A stretch of DNA of 64,000 nucleotides from Citreicoccus inhibens (GTDB taxonomy: Bacteria > Myxococcota > Myxococcia > Myxococcales > Myxococcaceae): positions 186,001 to 250,000 of the forward strand of contig NZ_JAHNZT010000006.1 of the NCBI RefSeq assembly GCF_019039035.1. Reading direction: 5' to 3'. The notes under the pieces were generated by a model. That model searched no databases and was not told where the DNA came from. It saw only the letters and a list, made by a program, of their open reading frames with translations. Made by a program: the position numbers and the translations under genes. Below are positions 61,021-64,000 of the stretch, piece after piece (the first letter of the stretch is position 1; each line of letters begins with the position of its first letter).

Positions 61021-61114
61021 GCGCGACTCCGAGCAGGGCGCCCGCTACCGGGCGCGACTCCGAGCAGGGCGCCCGCTACCGGGCGCGACTCCGAGCAAGG
61101 GCGCCCGCTACTGG
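61021..61114. repeat. Three tandem 31-bp hairpin repeats between pyrF and mrcA
   Basis: Unit 1 (61021-61051) and unit 2 (61052-61082) are identical; unit 3 (61083-61114) has one inserted A and one change. Each junction contains GCGCCCG-CTAC-CGGGCGC, a perfect 7-bp hairpin. The third unit carries the stop codon of the convergent mrcA gene. Probably a termination or mRNA-end element that was duplicated. Confidence 0.85.
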
Positions 61115-63681
61115 GCGCCCATCATGAACTGGTCGACACCGACCTGGTTTTTGTCGGGCACCTCTTCCTTCGGCTCGGTGCCCTTCTTGAAGAACATGAT
61201 CTCGGAGTTCTTCGAGCCCAGCGGCGCCACCTTGCCCGTCTTCTTGTCGATGTTGAGGCGCACCAGGTCCATGGACTGCCACGGGTAGAACTCGGACTGC
61301 GGACGGCCCTCCAGCGCGCGCTTCATGTACGCCAGCCAGATGGGCAGCGCCGCGCGACCGCCCGTCTCGTAGCGGCCCAGCGGGTGCGGGTTCAGGTCGT
61401 AGCCCACCCACGCCACCGTCACCAGGTCGCGCGTGAAGCCGGAGAACCACGCGTCGAACGAGTCGTTGGTCGTGCCCGTCTTGCCGGCCGCGGGCTTGCC
61501 CAACCGCTGCGCGGGACCGCCGGTGCCCTGGAGCACCACGCCGCGCAACAGGTGCGTGAGGATGAAGCCCGTCTCGGGGCTCATCACCTGCTCGCCGGGC
61601 TCGAAGAGGCGCGCGTAGCCCGCGGCGACGCGGTCCTGGAGCGGCGCCCACGGGTCATCGAACGCGGTGTGGTCCTCCAGCGTGCGGCCGTAGCGGTCCT
61701 CCACCTTGCGGATGAAGTACGTGGGCTTCTTGCGGCCGTAGCGGTTGAACGTGGAGTACACGTTGGCCAGGTCCCACGGGTACACGCACGAGGAGCCGAG
61801 CGCCGCGGAGAAGTCCATGTTCATGGGCGTGGTCATGCCGAGCTTCTTGGCCCACTCGGCCATGGGCTTCACGCCCACCGCCGCGAACGTCTTCACCGCG
61901 GGGATGTTCATGGAGTTCACCAGCGCGGTGCGCAAGAGCACGTCGCCCACGAACGCCTCGCTGTAGTTCTCCGGCTTCCACGACACCTTGTTGTCCGGGT
62001 CGTGCTCCACGATGGGCGAGTCCACGATGACGGTGGCCTCGGTCCAGTTCAGGGTCTCCAGCGCCGCCGAGTACACGAACGGCTTGAAGGAGCTGCCCGG
62101 CTGACGGCACGCCTGGAAGGCGCGGTTGAACTCGTTGTCGTCGAAGTCGTAACCGCCCACCATCGCGCTCAGGTACTGGCGATGCGGGTCGATGGAGACG
62201 AGCGCGCTCTGGGCCTCGGGGGTCTGCTCCAGCCGGAAGAGCTTCGCGCCCTCCTCGGGGATGTCCTCCGCGAGCTTCTTGTCCCACTGCTCCTTGTCGT
62301 CCGTGAGGTCCTTCTTCGTCACGTGCCGCACCACGATGACGTCGCCCACGCTCAGGGCCTTCTTCACCGAGGTGATCATCATCGCGGGGTAGTAGCCCTC
62401 CGGGTTCACCTTGCGCGCCCAGCGCATGCCCAGGAGCGGCAGGCGTCCCTGGTACGGGCCCACCTGCACGTCGGCGCCCTTGCCGTCGTCGTCCAACGCG
62501 GTGACGACGCCCACGTAGAGCCGGCCGTCGACCAGCTCCTCCTTGCCCATGGCCTTCCTGGCCTTCTCGATGAAGGCGCGGCGCTCGGTCTCGCCGGCCA
62601 GTTGCTGCACCGGCCCGCGGTAGCCCTGGCGCTTGTCCACGGAGAGCAGGCCGTCCATCACCGCGTCCTGCGCGGCGCGCTGGCGCTCGCTGTCCATGGT
62701 GGTGAAGACCTTGAGGCCCTCCTTCAGGAGCACCGGGTTGCCGTAGCGGTCCACCACGTCCTTGCGGACCTGCTCGGTGAAGTACGGCGCGAACTCGTGG
62801 AAGACGTCCTCCACCGGATACACCTTCACCGGCTCGGCGTTGGCGGCGTCATGCTCCGCCTTGGAGATCATCCCCTCCACCAGCATGCGGCCCAGCACGT
62901 ACGAGCGGCGCCGGCGCGCGGCCTCCGGACGCAGGAAGGGCGAGTAGCGGCTGGGCGCCTGCGGCAGACCCGCGATGAGCGTCATCTCGCCCAATGTCAG
63001 GTCGCGAACATCCTTGCGGTAGTAGTTCTCCGCCGCGCTCTGCACGCCGTAGCTGTGGTGGCCGAGGAAGACGTTGTTCAGGTAGAGATAGAGGATCTCC
63101 TCCTTGGTCAGCGCCTGCTCCAGCCGGAAGGCGAGGATGGCCTCGCGAATCTTGCGCTTGGGCGTCTTGGCCGTGGCCTCCTTGTAGCCCTCGGCGGAGA
63201 TGAGCACCGCCTTGGCGGTCTGCTGCGTGAGGGTGGAGCCACCCTGGACGCCGCCGGCCCGCAGGTGGAGCTTGGACATCACCGTCTTGGAGACGGCGCG
63301 CGCGGTGCCCAGCACGTCCACGCCCTGGTGGTCGAAGAAGCTGGAGTCCTCGCTGGCGATGAAGGCCTGCACGAGCCGCTTGGGGATGCGCTCGTAGGGC
63401 ACCACCTTGCGGCGCTCGTTGTAGAACTCGCCGGCCAGCACCGCGTCGTCGGTGTAGACCTCGGTGACGATGGGGGGCGCGTACTCGTCCACCTTCGGGA
63501 TGGCGGGCAGCCCGTCGGAGAAGATGTAGTAGGCGGTCACCACGGCGAGCGCGGCGGCGGTGGCGCCCGACAGCGCCAGCACGCACGCCAGCTTCAGCAA
63601 GCGCACCAGAAAGAAGCGCTTGGGGGGCACGCCGTCGAGGACCAGTTTCGAGCGGCTGCGGTCGTTCTTCGGGTCGGACAT
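61108..63681 (-). CDS. mrcA: Penicillin-binding protein 1A (class A, bifunctional)
   Basis: 857 residues. A cytoplasmic basic tail and one membrane helix (about 28-52) precede the glycosyltransferase domain (ASEDSSFFDHQGVD with the catalytic Glu, GGSTLTQQ, then the GEMTLIAGLPQAPSRYSP loop). An OB-like insert follows (GVVTALDDDGKGADVQVGPY). The transpeptidase domain has SxxK in PGSSFKPF, SxN in NSMNIPAVK and KTG in AAGKTGTTND, so both activities appear intact. It polymerises and cross-links peptidoglycan in the periplasm. Its last codons lie in the tandem repeat. The ATG at 63681 is preceded by a gap of 24 bases from the pseudouridine synthase stop. Confidence 0.95.
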   Translation of the reverse strand: MSDPKNDRSRSKLVLDGVPPKRFFLVRLLKLACVLALSGATAAALAVVTAYYIFSDGLPAIPKVDEYAPPIVTEVYTDDAVLAGEFYNERRKVVPYERIPKRLVQAFIASEDSSFFDHQGVDVLGTARAVSKTVMSKLHLRAGGVQGGSTLTQQTAKAVLISAEGYKEATAKTPKRKIREAILAFRLEQALTKEEILYLYLNNVFLGHHSYGVQSAAENYYRKDVRDLTLGEMTLIAGLPQAPSRYSPFLRPEAARRRRSYVLGRMLVEGMISKAEHDAANAEPVKVYPVEDVFHEFAPYFTEQVRKDVVDRYGNPVLLKEGLKVFTTMDSERQRAAQDAVMDGLLSVDKRQGYRGPVQQLAGETERRAFIEKARKAMGKEELVDGRLYVGVVTALDDDGKGADVQVGPYQGRLPLLGMRWARKVNPEGYYPAMMITSVKKALSVGDVIVVRHVTKKDLTDDKEQWDKKLAEDIPEEGAKLFRLEQTPEAQSALVSIDPHRQYLSAMVGGYDFDDNEFNRAFQACRQPGSSFKPFVYSAALETLNWTEATVIVDSPIVEHDPDNKVSWKPENYSEAFVGDVLLRTALVNSMNIPAVKTFAAVGVKPMAEWAKKLGMTTPMNMDFSAALGSSCVYPWDLANVYSTFNRYGRKKPTYFIRKVEDRYGRTLEDHTAFDDPWAPLQDRVAAGYARLFEPGEQVMSPETGFILTHLLRGVVLQGTGGPAQRLGKPAAGKTGTTNDSFDAWFSGFTRDLVTVAWVGYDLNPHPLGRYETGGRAALPIWLAYMKRALEGRPQSEFYPWQSMDLVRLNIDKKTGKVAPLGSKNSEIMFFKKGTEPKEEVPDKNQVGVDQFMMGAQ

Positions 63682-63705
63682 ACGCGTTCTATCGAGTCCT
63701 GAGGC

Positions 63706-64000
63706 TCAAGGCTGGAGCGCGGCCCGCTTCAGCACGTCCAACAGCTCCGGGGGCATGGGCGCCTCGACGGCGACCTTCCCCCCATGTTCGGGGTGCGGAA
63801 ACTCAATGCGCTCAGCGTGCAGGAACAAACGTTTGAGCCCCCAGCGCGCCCGCACGTCGCGGTTGAAGGCGAAGTCACCGTACTTCTTGTCCCCGGCCAC
63901 CGGGTGGCCAATGGCCGTCAGGTGCCTTCTTATCTGATGGGTGCGCCCTGTCTCGATGGTGCAGGAAAGGAGGGCCGCCTCGCTCGACTGCCGGATGAGC
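63706..64000 (-). CDS. RluA-family pseudouridine synthase, C-terminal part only
   Basis: The gene starts beyond the right edge. The visible part reads IETGRTHQIRRHLTAIGHPV then AGDKKYGD, the conserved C-terminal motif of the RluA/RluC/RluD family, which isomerises uridines in rRNA or tRNA. The catalytic HRLD motif would lie outside the window. The tail ends RLFLHAERIEFPHPE and a short helix. Which member it is cannot be told. It is upstream of mrcA in the same direction. Confidence 0.88.
   Translation of the reverse strand, partial: LIRQSSEAALLSCTIETGRTHQIRRHLTAIGHPVAGDKKYGDFAFNRDVRARWGLKRLFLHAERIEFPHPEHGGKVAVEAPMPPELLDVLKRAALQP

Noticed and set aside
61021-61114. Tandem 31-bp repeats as a CRISPR array
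   Set aside because: Units are directly adjacent with no spacers, only three copies, and no cas genes are near.
61384-63702. 772-codon plus-strand frame over mrcA
   Set aside because: Antisense of PBP1A motifs; His/Arg/Leu-rich with no recognisable domain.

Overview
The window is a piece of a very GC-rich chromosome. Nearly every codon ends in G or C, and long spurious antisense reading frames lie over the genes, as expected of such a genome. Gene content points to a myxobacterium (Myxococcota, probably the Myxococcus/Corallococcus/Archangium side). The signs are a kinase-AAA-TPR giant protein, a V4R-type sigma-54 activator, a lipoprotein with Asp-Ala-Gly-Thr repeats, many secreted or low-complexity proteins and an RpoH-like sigma factor with an acidic extension. 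I see no rRNA, tRNA, CRISPR array, phage or insertion sequence. This is ordinary chromosome, with one decayed transporter gene and a few unusual architectures.

Layout. 1-5.0 kb: the end of a Cu/Zn superoxide dismutase, a small SDR, then a leftward operon (DUF4159 protein, VWA membrane protein, PhyH-type dioxygenase). 5.1-13.3 kb: two small membrane proteins, a duplicated LamG-like protein, a ketoacyl synthase homologue, an RpoH-family sigma factor, a DEAD-box helicase with three DbpA-like RNA-binding domains and an XRE regulator. 13.4-24 kb: glutamate dehydrogenase, threonine ammonia-lyase, a peptidase-MA-like protein and a 2125-residue repeat protein, closed by a strong bidirectional terminator. 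24-35 kb: YceI, an extradiol dioxygenase, a sigma-54 activator, a rhomboid-like protein, small proteins, thiolase, a DsbA-fold isomerase and a 1241-residue kinase/ATPase. 35.4-44.3 kb: a response regulator, PruA, an epimerase, a bactofilin-like membrane protein, a P450, a secreted hydrolase, an AraC regulator and a thioredoxin-reductase-like flavoprotein.

44.5-50.3 kb is the most interesting stretch. A methionine operon runs metY, metX, an unknown ORF, then a fused aspartokinase-homoserine dehydrogenase. It is preceded by a promoter, a 25-codon leader peptide rich in Met plus one Cys, competing RNA hairpins and an intrinsic-terminator-like stem. I read this as a transcription attenuator sensing methionyl- (or cysteinyl-) tRNA charging. 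The aspartokinase half lacks the ATP-binding Lys-Phe-Gly-Gly motif, so the fusion may supply only homoserine dehydrogenase and ACT-like regulatory activity.

50.6-64 kb: an RCK protein without a potassium filter, TatC with a roughly 155-residue periplasmic insertion, TatB, an MFS transporter beside an MFS remnant, a chemoreceptor-like protein, a histone-deacetylase family enzyme, a response regulator, an SDR, PyrF, a 31-bp tandem hairpin repeat, PBP1A and the C-terminal part of an RluA-family pseudouridine synthase. No searches were run. Family calls come from motifs read in the translations, and promoters and RNA structures were found by eye.
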